Assembly (NCBI GenBank): GCA_025994075.1
Contig: JAMQGV010000005.1
Coordinates: 1 to 64,000 of the forward strand
Length of the DNA stretch: 64,000 bases
Source: Vicinamibacteria bacterium
GTDB lineage: Bacteria > Acidobacteriota > Vicinamibacteria > Fen-336
Direction of reading: 5' to 3'
Part shown: piece by piece, positions 46,651 to 56,904 of the stretch
How positions within the stretch are numbered: position 1 is the stretch's first letter
How the letters are laid out: the number at the start of each line of letters is the position of its first letter
Position numbers and translations under genes: made by a program
Notes under the pieces: generated by a model
Databases searched by the model: none
Seen by the model: only the letters and a program-made list of their open reading frames with translations
What the model was told of the DNA's origin: nothing

Positions 46651-47130
46651 CTACTTGCGGACGCCGAGCTCGGCCGCGCAGGCGGCGCTGTCGACGACCC
46701 GGATGCCGTGCGCGCGAAGGGCGGAAAAGTGCCTGACGTTGTCGGTGACGACCAGGGGTGCGCCGGCGCGCCGGGCGGTCTCCGCGATGTGGGCGTCGTA
46801 GAGACGTCCTCCCGCCACGCGTTCGCGCACCACGCCGTGCAGCATCGCGAGCCGGGCTCCGGCCGGCAGGTCCACCACTCGGAGCCGGCCCAACAGCTCC
46901 TCCTCCACCAGGCGCCCGGCGTCCGCCGGGCTCAGCCGGTACTCCTCGGGCAACCGCGTCGCCACGGCGTAGAACTCGAGGCAGCAGTGCCAGGCGGTGA
47001 GCGTTCGGCGCGCAGGCGCTTCCGACACCGTCCGCAGGACCGCCTGCGCTCCGGCCACCCGCGGGCCGAAATCGATCAGCCCTCCGAGCAGGACGCTGGT
47101 GTCGAGGAACGCACGGTTCAGCGAGGCCAG
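46651..47130 (-). CDS. vapC: PIN-domain toxin (VapC-like), CTG start
   Basis: This protein of about 159 residues is a likely RNase toxin. The first active-site Asp is in NRAFLDTSVL near residue 9. Others are in LEFYAVATR, VAGGRLYDAHIAE (near 118-130) and LVVTDNVRHF. No ATG, GTG or TTG lies upstream of that first Asp. The only plausible start is the CTG at 47130, with AGAGG 5 nt before it, or possibly the next CTG. Annotating from the GTG at 47058 would remove the catalytic Asp. It overlaps the antitoxin gene end by 13 bp, as usual for VapBC pairs. Confidence 0.75.
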   Translation of the reverse strand: MASLNRAFLDTSVLLGGLIDFGPRVAGAQAVLRTVSEAPARRTLTAWHCCLEFYAVATRLPEEYRLSPADAGRLVEEELLGRLRVVDLPAGARLAMLHGVVRERVAGGRLYDAHIAETARRAGAPLVVTDNVRHFSALRAHGIRVVDSAACAAELGVRK

Positions 47131-47369
47131 CGGTTCCTCTCGTCCTCGATCAGGGCAGCCACGTCCACGTCGGGGAGGTCCTTCGCCGTCGGCCGGGCCA
47201 CGAGCCGTCGGCCCACCCGGACGAGTTTCGGTGCCGGGACCCGGCGGACGAGCCGCACCGAGAGGTCGTCCACGAGCACGTCGAGGGCCGTGCCGGGCCG
47301 CAGCCCGGCGCGGGCGCGGACGGCGGCCGGGATGACGACGCGCCCGGCCTTGTCGATGGTCGTCCTCAT
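47118..47369 (-). CDS. vapB: AbrB/VapB-type antitoxin
   Basis: This 83-residue protein has an N-terminal swapped-hairpin DNA-binding domain (TTIDKAGRVVIPAAVRARAG, about 3-22) and a C-terminal tail that would block the PIN toxin. The ATG has a TAGCCT hexamer six bases upstream and no strong ribosome site. It precedes vapC on the same strand with overlapping ends. Such proteins usually repress their own operon. Confidence 0.85.
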   Translation of the reverse strand: MRTTIDKAGRVVIPAAVRARAGLRPGTALDVLVDDLSVRLVRRVPAPKLVRVGRRLVARPTAKDLPDVDVAALIEDERNRWPR

Positions 47370-47584
47370 GCCATCAGGCTACCACGTCAAATGGCAGACA
47401 AGGGACGGAGCCGCGTGGATCCGACGTCAACGGGCGCTAGCGGCCGCGGCCTCCGGTGCCACCGCGAGCCACAAAGCCAGCATCGAAACGCCTGCCGCTG
47501 CCCGCATCACTCCTCCTCGCCCGGAATGTGGAAGAGCATCCCACGGCGCCCGCCCGGACCGGAAGCCCCGGGAGGTCGGGCCGG

Positions 47585-48472
47585 CTACTTCAGCAGGCGC
47601 AGGTCGACGGTCGTGCCGAGGTGGAGCGGCGTGGGCTCCGCGAAGGCCACCTTCACCGTGAGGATGCGGGTGTCGGTCGGGCGCGACGGGTCCTGCGGCT
47701 TCAGCTTGCGCAGCGTCACCGCGTCCGCGATCTCCTCGATGCGGCCCTTCCAGGTCTGGCCCGGGTAGCCGTCGGCGCGGATCACGACCGGCGCGCCGAG
47801 CTCGAGCCGCGCGGCGTCGGCTTCGTCCGCCTCGCCTTCGATGCGCAGGCGCCCGAGGTCGGCGAGGGTGGCGATCGCGGCGCCCGCCTCGACCGTCTCG
47901 CCGGCGTCGACGTGGCGCGTGATCACCGTGCCTGCGATCGGGGCCAGCACCCGCGTCTTGGCGAGCTGGGCCTCGTACAGCGCGGCCTGGGCGCGCGCGG
48001 TCTCGCGGCGGGCGCGAGCGGCGTCGAGGTCGTGGGTCGCCTGGTCGAGGTCGTGCGGCGTCGCGATCTGCTGTGCGACCAGCGCGCGGCGGCGGTCGAG
48101 GTTGGCTTCCGCGAGGCGGATCGCGGCCTCGGCCTCGGCGATGCGCGCCTGCGCCTCGTCGAGCGCCGCGTGTAGCTCGTCGGCGTCGATCTCCGCCAGC
48201 ACCGCGCCCTTCGCCACCTTCTGGCCCTCGGTCACGTGGACCTTCAGCAGCCGGCCGGCGCGCTCCGCGGCCACCTTCACCTCGGCGCCCGGGTAGGCGA
48301 CGACGCGGCCCTCGGCGGCGACGCCGAAGCCCATCGCGTTGTCGGCTCCCGCCCCGCGCGGGGCCTCCTCCGCGTGCAGGCGTTCGCCGCCACCGCTGCG
48401 GGCCTGCATGACCGTCGCGCCCAGCAGGGCGCTGCCGAAGACGACGAGGATCGCGAGCTTGCCGATGCGCAT
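47585..48472 (-). CDS. HlyD-family periplasmic adaptor of an ABC exporter
   Basis: This 295-residue membrane fusion protein has an N-terminal signal anchor (about 5-25), a lipoyl-like beta hairpin (VKVHVTEGQKVAKGAVLAEID near 78-98), a coiled-coil hairpin rich in Ala/Arg/Glu (about 100-170), and a second lipoyl half plus beta-barrel (TRVLAPIAGTVITRHVDAGE near 174-193). With the following ATPase and FtsX permease it forms a MacAB/DevBCA-like export system. No outer-membrane channel gene is present here. The substrate is unknown. Confidence 0.85.
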   Translation of the reverse strand: MRIGKLAILVVFGSALLGATVMQARSGGGERLHAEEAPRGAGADNAMGFGVAAEGRVVAYPGAEVKVAAERAGRLLKVHVTEGQKVAKGAVLAEIDADELHAALDEAQARIAEAEAAIRLAEANLDRRRALVAQQIATPHDLDQATHDLDAARARRETARAQAALYEAQLAKTRVLAPIAGTVITRHVDAGETVEAGAAIATLADLGRLRIEGEADEADAARLELGAPVVIRADGYPGQTWKGRIEEIADAVTLRKLKPQDPSRPTDTRILTVKVAFAEPTPLHLGTTVDLRLLK

Positions 48473-48476
48473 GAGT

Positions 48477-49223
48477 TCAGTGCTCCGTGGGGTCCGACAG
48501 GCGGCCGTCGCGGATGCCGACGACGCGGTCGGCGACGTTCCGCACCTTGGGGTCGTGGGTGACGATCACGAGGCCCTTGTTCTCTTCTTTCGCCAGCTTC
48601 TGGAACAGCTCGAGGATCTGGGTGCCGACCGCGGTGTCGAGGTTGGCGGTCGGCTCGTCGGCCAGCAGCACCTCGGGCGATCCGGCCAGCGCCCGCGCGA
48701 TCGCGACCCGCTGCTTCTGGCCGCCCGACAGGTCGCGCGGCAGGAAGCGCTTCCTGTCGCCGAGGCCGACCAGGTCGAGCACGCGCGCCGCTTCGGCGTT
48801 CGCCCCGCGGCCGCGCACGCCCTTCACGTTCAGCGCGTACTCGACGTTCTCCAGCGCGGTCAGCGCGGGGAACAGGTTGTACTGCTGGAAGACGAAGCCG
48901 ATCGAGCGCTTGCGCACGTCGCGCAGCGCGGCCTCGTCGCCGCTCACCTCGCGGCCCGCGATGCGGATGCGGCCGGCGCTGGGGGTCAGGATGCAGCCCA
49001 TGATCGACAGCAGCGTCGTCTTGCCCGAGCCCGACGGGCCCTCGAGCGCCACCACCTCGCCCTGGTCGACCGCGAGGCTGACGCCGCGCAGCACCTCGAC
49101 CTTCTGCGAGCCCTCCTCGAACGTCTTGCGCACGTCCTCGACGGCCAACACTTCGCGCGCCGACAGCGCGTCCCGCGGGGGGGCCTCGCGGTCGCAGCAG
49201 AACGGCGCCAGCATCGCGTTCAT
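48477..49223 (-). CDS. ABC exporter ATPase (LolD/MacB/DevA type)
   Basis: This 248-residue ATPase has Walker A GPSGSGKTT at about 62-70, the Q-loop in FQQYNLFPALT, signature LSGGQKQR near 163-170, and Walker B VLLADEPTANLD near 184-195. The order ATPase, adaptor and permease, all on the minus strand with gaps of only 4-9 bp, defines one operon. The unusual short N-terminal extension (about 1-25) contains paired cysteines (FCCD) and may not be translated in full. Confidence 0.9.
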   Translation of the reverse strand: MNAMLAPFCCDREAPPRDALSAREVLAVEDVRKTFEEGSQKVEVLRGVSLAVDQGEVVALEGPSGSGKTTLLSIMGCILTPSAGRIRIAGREVSGDEAALRDVRKRSIGFVFQQYNLFPALTALENVEYALNVKGVRGRGANAEAARVLDLVGLGDRKRFLPRDLSGGQKQRVAIARALAGSPEVLLADEPTANLDTAVGTQILELFQKLAKEENKGLVIVTHDPKVRNVADRVVGIRDGRLSDPTEH

Positions 49224-49232
49224 CGGGGACCC

Positions 49233-50357
49233 CTAGGCGCGGAACACGAGGGCGGGGTCGATGCCCGCCACCCGCTTGAAGGACAGCATCGCGGCGCCCA
49301 GGCACATCAGCACCGTGCCCGCGAAGACGGTGGCCGCGAACTGCGGCGAGACCAGCACGTTGAGGTGGAGCTGGGCCAGCAGCGGCCGCATGCCGAAGCT
49401 CATCGCCGCGCCGATCGCGTAGCCGACGACGGCCGCGATCAGCGCCTGCTCGCCGAGGATCCTGTAGATGTCCCAGTTGGAGCCGCCGATCGCCTTGACC
49501 GTGCCGAACTCCTTCACGTGCTCGACGGCCGACGTGTAGAGCGTCTGCGCGACCACCACGATCCCGACCAGGATGCCGAGGAAGACCGTGATGCCCATGT
49601 TCATGCCGAGGCCCGTCGACACCACCCAGTAGTTGCGCGAGCGCGCCGCCCACTCCGCGCGGGTGTAGACGTCGTTGTAGGGCGTGACGGCGCGGATGCG
49701 CTCGGCGACCTGCGCGGCGTCGTGCCCCGGCGCGACCTTGACCAGGATGTAGCTGGTCCGGTTGTGCACCGTCTGCTGCAGGCCCTGGGCGCGGCGGAAG
49801 TCCATGAACACGACCGGCGCGGTCGTGAACGAGGCGGCGCCGCGGGTGGCGCCGATGATCCGGAAGCGGTGGCCGAGGATCTCGCGGTAGTCGCCGACCT
49901 GGAACGGGCCGAAGCGGCGCTCGGCCGAGCGGTCCATCAGGATGAAGTCGCCACGGCGCAGCTCCGTCGGGTCGCCCGACTCGACGTCCCAGGGCAGGTT
50001 CCACGCGGAGAAGTCCTCGAGCCCGTAGACGAGGCAGCCCTCTTCGGCACCCGAGGGCAGCATGATGTTCATGAACTGCACGATCGCGTTGTCGGCCTTC
50101 TCGACGCCAGCGACGCCGCGCACGCGCAGCACCGTGGTCTCCGGGAACGAGTGGGCGAAGTCGACGTTGGGCGTCTCGCGCGAGGTGACCCAGATGTCGG
50201 CCGACGAGTTCTCGATCGTCACCGTGGCCTTGCCCAGCAGGCCCAGGAACAGCCCGACCTGGACCAGCACCAGCGTCACCGCGAAGGCGACGCCGGCCAC
50301 CGTGATCACGAACCGCAGCCGGTCGTGGAGCAGGTTCTTGCGCGCGAGCGAGACCAA
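49233..50357 (-). CDS. FtsX-family permease of an ABC exporter (DevC-like)
   Basis: This 374-residue protein has an N-terminal helix (about 15-45), a large periplasmic MacB-like domain (about 50-240), and three C-terminal helices (about 250-370). The FtsX core reads FGTVKAIGGSNWDIYRILGEQALI. It works with the ATPase and HlyD adaptor just downstream and lies 4 bp after the TetR gene, so all four are likely cotranscribed. Substrate unknown; DevBCA-type systems export glycolipids or peptides. Confidence 0.85.
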   Translation of the reverse strand: MVSLARKNLLHDRLRFVITVAGVAFAVTLVLVQVGLFLGLLGKATVTIENSSADIWVTSRETPNVDFAHSFPETTVLRVRGVAGVEKADNAIVQFMNIMLPSGAEEGCLVYGLEDFSAWNLPWDVESGDPTELRRGDFILMDRSAERRFGPFQVGDYREILGHRFRIIGATRGAASFTTAPVVFMDFRRAQGLQQTVHNRTSYILVKVAPGHDAAQVAERIRAVTPYNDVYTRAEWAARSRNYWVVSTGLGMNMGITVFLGILVGIVVVAQTLYTSAVEHVKEFGTVKAIGGSNWDIYRILGEQALIAAVVGYAIGAAMSFGMRPLLAQLHLNVLVSPQFAATVFAGTVLMCLGAAMLSFKRVAGIDPALVFRA

Positions 50358-50361
50358 GGCG

Positions 50362-50967
50362 CTACTCCTTCAGCAGGCCGCGGATCGAGGCGTCGACGGT
50401 GCGCTCGACCAGGTCGGGCGCCGGCGGCACGCACGGGAACTGCTCGGGCCGGAAGGTGGTGACCAGGCACACGGCGCCGTGCACGCAGGCCCACAGCGTC
50501 TGCGCCATCGCGTCGACGTCGTCGTCGCGCAGCCGGCCCGCCGCCTTCGCGTCCGCGACCATCTGGCGCACGACGCCGAAGCTCTGGTAGCCCGGCGAGT
50601 CCTCCGGGTGCGGGTGCTCCTCGCGCGGGGTGAGGAACATGAAGCGGTACTGGTTGGGGTTCTGGAGCGCGAAGCGCGCGTAGGCGAGGCCGAGCTGGCG
50701 CAGCCGCTCGATCGGGTCGGCGGGCATCTGCGCGGGATCGAGGGCCTCGAGCAGCTTCGCGAAGTCCTCGTGACAGAGGGCCTCGACCAGGTCGTCCTTG
50801 TCCTCGAAGTGGTGGTAGATCGTGGTCGGCGAGTACTCGATGGCGTCGGCGACGCGCCGCATCGTGACCTTGTCGTAGCCCTCGGTCATGAACAGCTCGC
50901 GCGCGGCGTCGAGGATCTTGCGCCGGATCTCCTCCTTCTCCCGCTCGCGCCGTTCCGTGATTCCCAT
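50362..50967 (-). CDS. TetR-family regulator of the ABC exporter
   Basis: This 201-residue regulator has an N-terminal HTH (about 15-60; DAARELFMTEGYDKVTMRRVADAI followed by SPTTIYHHFEDKDDLVEAL). The C-terminal ligand-binding half is closest to the TetR_C_13/WHG-like group (LGLAYARFALQNPNQYRFMF). It is the first gene of the exporter operon and presumably represses it in the absence of a ligand. The palindrome at 51013-51030 upstream is the likely operator. Confidence 0.85.
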   Translation of the reverse strand: MGITERREREKEEIRRKILDAARELFMTEGYDKVTMRRVADAIEYSPTTIYHHFEDKDDLVEALCHEDFAKLLEALDPAQMPADPIERLRQLGLAYARFALQNPNQYRFMFLTPREEHPHPEDSPGYQSFGVVRQMVADAKAAGRLRDDDVDAMAQTLWACVHGAVCLVTTFRPEQFPCVPPAPDLVERTVDASIRGLLKE

Positions 50968-51012
50968 CGCTTCGGTCCCTCGAGAGGTGTTGCGAAAAGC
51001 GCCGTTCTGTCA

Positions 51013-51030
51013 GTTAACAACGTTAACGTT
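51013..51030. promoter_or_regulatory. Likely TetR operator (GTTAAC repeats)
   Basis: Two GTTAAC sites are spaced by three bases; the second is in the 12-bp palindrome AACGTTAACGTT. The site lies 45-63 bp before the TetR start, in a clearly AT-richer stretch (about 51005-51100) between divergent genes. A TetR-family dimer would suit it. Confidence 0.55.
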
Positions 51031-51101
51031 AAGACCTTTGTTCCGTGCGGTCAAGCTCATTCTTTCAACCTCATTCAAGACAACAAGTTACAATTCCCTC
51101 A

Positions 51102-52172
51102 ATGGCACGTGCTTCGCCCCCGCGCCGGCTCGGGTTCCTGCTCGCCCTCCTGACGGGGCTGGCCGTCGCGGTTCCGCCGCTGGCGTACTACACCGTCCGG
51201 GCGCGGCATTACCTCGACCTCGATCTGGAGACGACCGGCGACCCTCTGATGCAGGGCGACTCCGAGCTCGGGTTCGCGGCCCGGCCTTCGTCGACCACGG
51301 TGCGCCGGCACCCGCGCGCCGGCCTCGCCTACGTGGTGCACACCGACGGCCGTGGCGCGCGCGTCCCGCAGCCGGGGCTGGAGCGCCCGCGCCCGCGGGT
51401 GCTGGCCCTCGGCTGCTCGTACACGTGGGGTCACGGCGTGGCGGCCGACGAGACGTACGTCGAGCGGCTGGGCTCCCGCCTCGGCGTCGACACCGCGAAC
51501 TTCGCCTTCGCCGCCTACGGCACCACCCAGTCGCTGCTCCTGCTCAGGCGTCACGCGGAGCTGCGGCCCGCGGTCGTGGTCTACGGACTGATGGCGGACC
51601 AGGCCCGGCGCAACGTCGCCGCGTGCGCGCCCGCCTACGGGCCCGCCTGCCTGCCTTCGCCGCGGGTGGACTTCGACGCGCTTGGCCGGCCGCGGCTGGA
51701 GCCGCCCGACCTCGCGGCGTTCGCGTTCTACGAGCGCTTTGCGGCCGCCTTCTTCCAGGGCACGAGCCGGCTCGGCCCGCGACAGCTGTGGCTGGCCGCC
51801 GAGGCCGACCTTCGCCAGGTCCTGACGCGCCGTCCGGGCGTGGGGACGCCGGAAACGCGGCGGGCGGCGCTCGTGTTCCTGCTGCGCGAGATCCACGGGA
51901 CAGCCCGCGGCCTCGGCGCGCCGCTGGTGGTGGTCCACCTGCCGCGCCTCGAGCGCGACCACGCTCCCGAAGCCACGCCCGCCGTGGCCCAGGCCCTGGA
52001 GGCGGTCGCGGCGCCGGACGTGCACGTCGTCGATCTCGCTCCGCTGGTTGCCGCCCACTACGCGCGGCCGGACGCCCCGCTCCTGCGCTTCGACCACGAC
52101 GGCCATCCCAACGCCGCGGCCCACGCCCTCTTCGCCGACGCCCTCGAACCGCTGCTCGGCCGCCTGCTCTAG
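51102..52172 (+). CDS. SGNH-hydrolase-like membrane-anchored protein
   Basis: This 356-residue protein has one N-terminal membrane helix (about 10-28) and a periplasmic SGNH fold. Block I is LALGCSYTWGHG near 101-112 with the likely Ser nucleophile. AFAAYGTTQSLLLL marks the block III region. Block V is DHDGHPNAAAHALFA near 333-347, supplying Asp and His. SGNH proteins of this type often acetylate or deacetylate surface sugars. ATG at 51102 is preferred to an earlier GTG-type start because it precedes the signal anchor. Confidence 0.75.
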   Translation: MARASPPRRLGFLLALLTGLAVAVPPLAYYTVRARHYLDLDLETTGDPLMQGDSELGFAARPSSTTVRRHPRAGLAYVVHTDGRGARVPQPGLERPRPRVLALGCSYTWGHGVAADETYVERLGSRLGVDTANFAFAAYGTTQSLLLLRRHAELRPAVVVYGLMADQARRNVAACAPAYGPACLPSPRVDFDALGRPRLEPPDLAAFAFYERFAAAFFQGTSRLGPRQLWLAAEADLRQVLTRRPGVGTPETRRAALVFLLREIHGTARGLGAPLVVVHLPRLERDHAPEATPAVAQALEAVAAPDVHVVDLAPLVAAHYARPDAPLLRFDHDGHPNAAAHALFADALEPLLGRLL

Positions 52173-52200
52173 CGTCTCGGCGCAGACGGCCGCGAGGGCG

Positions 52201-54939
<2,739 letters not shown>

Positions 54940-54947
54940 CGCTCCGG

Positions 54948-55859
54948 CTACTCGAGGCTCAGCAGGTATTCGGCGATCGCCTGCAGGTCGCTGTCGGGGA
55001 GACGCGCGAGGTTCTGCTGGATCGCGGCCATGCCGCCGCTCGACAGGTTCTCGTAGCCGAGCTCCTCGCCGGCCGACAGCGCGAGCGCCAGGTCGGCGAC
55101 GTCCTTGTACTTCTTCGCGGCGAGCAGGCCCCGCAGCGACGGCACCTTGCCTTCGCCCGCGGGGTGCGGCCCGCCGGCCATGTGCCGGCTCTCGTCGGCG
55201 ACCATCGCCCAGTCCTTCGGCGTGTGGCACTCGCCGCAGTGGCCCGGGGCGTTCGTGAGGTAGGCGCCGCGCGTCCACGAAGGCGAGCGGCCCGGCGGCG
55301 GCGACCACGGCGCGTCGCCCAGCGCGAGCCGCTTCCACAGGCCGACCCCGCGCTGCGCCACCGCCAGCAGCGGCAGCTCGTGCGGGCGCGCTGGCGCCTT
55401 CACCGCCGGCAGGCTCCTCAGGTAGGCGAAGAGGTCGAGCAGGTCGGCCTTCGTCATCGACCGGTACGCCGCGTAGGGGAAGGCGGGGAAGTAGTGGCGC
55501 CCGGCGGGCGAGACGCCGAGCGTCATCGCCGCGACGAAGTCGCGCTCGCTCCAGCGGCCGAGGCCCGTCTCCGGGTCGGGGGTCAGGTTCTGCGGGTAGA
55601 AGTTGCCGACCGGCGTCGGGAAGGCGAAGCCCCCGGCGGGCAGGCCGCGCTCTGCGCCTGGGCCGCCCTCGGCCGCGCGGTGGCAGGCGGCGCAGCTCCC
55701 TGCGTGGTACATCACCTCGCCGTTGCGCAGGTCGGCGACGTGGTTCGCCGGGACCGCCCCTTCCGCCAGCGAGGCAGGGCGGGTCAGCAGCAGGAACGCG
55801 GCAGCGCCCGCCACGCCGAGCGTGGCGAGCGCCGCCAGGGCGCGCCGGGCCCGGGTCAC
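54948..55859 (-). CDS. Membrane-anchored diheme cytochrome c
   Basis: This 303-residue protein has an N-terminal anchor (about 8-27) and two cytochrome c domains. Heme sites are CAACH at 56-60 and CGECH near 207-211. Candidate Met ligands lie in RSMTKADLLDLF and SGGMAAIQQNLARLPDSDLQAIAEYL. The layout resembles the diheme electron-transfer subunits of alcohol or gluconate dehydrogenases. No dehydrogenase gene is adjacent. GTG at 55859 starts 2 bp after the TAG of the upstream cytochrome c' gene, so they are likely translated together. Confidence 0.85.
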   Translation of the reverse strand: MTRARRALAALATLGVAGAAAFLLLTRPASLAEGAVPANHVADLRNGEVMYHAGSCAACHRAAEGGPGAERGLPAGGFAFPTPVGNFYPQNLTPDPETGLGRWSERDFVAAMTLGVSPAGRHYFPAFPYAAYRSMTKADLLDLFAYLRSLPAVKAPARPHELPLLAVAQRGVGLWKRLALGDAPWSPPPGRSPSWTRGAYLTNAPGHCGECHTPKDWAMVADESRHMAGGPHPAGEGKVPSLRGLLAAKKYKDVADLALALSAGEELGYENLSSGGMAAIQQNLARLPDSDLQAIAEYLLSLE

Positions 55860-55861
55860 GA

Positions 55862-56293
55862 CTACTCGGGCAGCCGGTACTTGTCGTGGCAGGTGCGGCA
55901 GGAGCCGCCCGCCGCGCGGAGCGCGGGCATCAGCGCTGCCTCGTCCTTGACGCCCTGCAGCGCGACCAGCGCCTCGGCCGTCTTCTGCATCATCGCGTCG
56001 AAGTCGGCGCGGTTGGTCCAGATCTCGGCCTTGGCGCGCGACTTGCCGCCCGCGGTGTCGGGCAGGAACTGGGCCGCCGCCTTCTTCAGCTCGGCTTCCA
56101 TGGTCTTCGCCGTCGCCTGCACGACCGCGGCGTCGAACGGCGTCTCCTTCTTGGCCATCGCGGACAGCGTGCCCATGCCGCCGCCGACCTTCTCCATCGC
56201 CTCGTGACGCGCCGTGTAGGCGTCGCTCGCGTACGCGACCCCGGCCACGGCCAGCGCGGCGAACGCCGCAACGATCCGCTTCGAAAGCTTCAC
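55862..56293 (-). CDS. Cytochrome c'
   Basis: This 143-residue periplasmic four-helix heme protein has a signal peptide (RIVAAFAALAVAGVAYA, cleavage near 23) and the typical C-terminal heme motif CRTCH at 132-136. Cytochromes c' bind NO and CO at a five-coordinate heme and may protect against NO. GAGGAG lies 3 nt before the GTG. It is cotranscribed with the diheme cytochrome c. Together with ric, norZ and the globin it adds to the NO-related content of the window, though it is 44 kb from them. Confidence 0.85.
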   Translation of the reverse strand: MKLSKRIVAAFAALAVAGVAYASDAYTARHEAMEKVGGGMGTLSAMAKKETPFDAAVVQATAKTMEAELKKAAAQFLPDTAGGKSRAKAEIWTNRADFDAMMQKTAEALVALQGVKDEAALMPALRAAGGSCRTCHDKYRLPE

Positions 56294-56370
56294 CTGCTCC
56301 TCCTCGTGAAGTGTCGACGCTATCCGCTCCCGCGACGGGTGGCAAGCGGTCGGGCCCGGCCGGACGCGGG

Positions 56371-56856
56371 TCAGCGCACTTCGAACAGAGCCGTGCCCGA
56401 GGCCTCCGCGCCCGTCGCGATCAGCGTGATGCGAACCGTGTAGATCCCGGGCGCGGCGTCGGCCGGGACCCGGACGGGCCGGGCCGAGGTGTGGGTGCCG
56501 GCGGCCCGCGTCAGCGTGTCGCTCATCTGCACGATCGCGACGCCGTCCTTCGTCAGCTCGCGGCGCTCCTCCACCCGCAGGCCGGACGCCGGCCCGCCCA
56601 CCGCGTAGTGGACGACCAGGTCGACCTGCTCGCCGCGGCGGATCTGCGCGGGCTGGACGGACACGGCCACGACGCTCAAGGACGGCGCGACCGGCGCCGG
56701 GGCAGCGGCCGGGGCGGGCACGAGCTGTTCTTCGGCGGCCGGGGGCCTGTCGACCGGGCGTGCGGGACGGGCGGCCGCCGCGCAGCCCGCGAGGAGGGCG
56801 AGACATGCCAGGGCCGGGCCGAGGCGGGACCAGCTGCAACCGTGTCGAATGAGCAT
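56371..56856 (-). CDS. Lipoprotein with a C-terminal beta domain
   Basis: This 161-residue lipoprotein has a lipobox with Cys25 (LLAGC), a Pro/Ala-rich linker (about 26-65), and an Ig-like beta domain (about 66-161; LSVVAVSVQPAQIRRGEQVD and GIYTVRITLIA). ATG at 56856 is chosen because GGGAGGT lies 6 nt before it. It follows the giant coiled-coil gene by 48 bp on the same strand. No specific function recognised; it may be a surface partner of that protein. Confidence 0.7.
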   Translation of the reverse strand: MLIRHGCSWSRLGPALACLALLAGCAAAARPARPVDRPPAAEEQLVPAPAAAPAPVAPSLSVVAVSVQPAQIRRGEQVDLVVHYAVGGPASGLRVEERRELTKDGVAIVQMSDTLTRAAGTHTSARPVRVPADAAPGIYTVRITLIATGAEASGTALFEVR

Positions 56857-56904
56857 CTCAGGACCTCCCAATTGCGCCCTTGTCCGCGGGCCGTCTGGCG
56901 CCGA

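Noticed and set aside
47370..47584. Possible small gene between vapB and the HlyD gene
   Set aside because: Only low-complexity frames without ribosome sites are present; nothing supportable.
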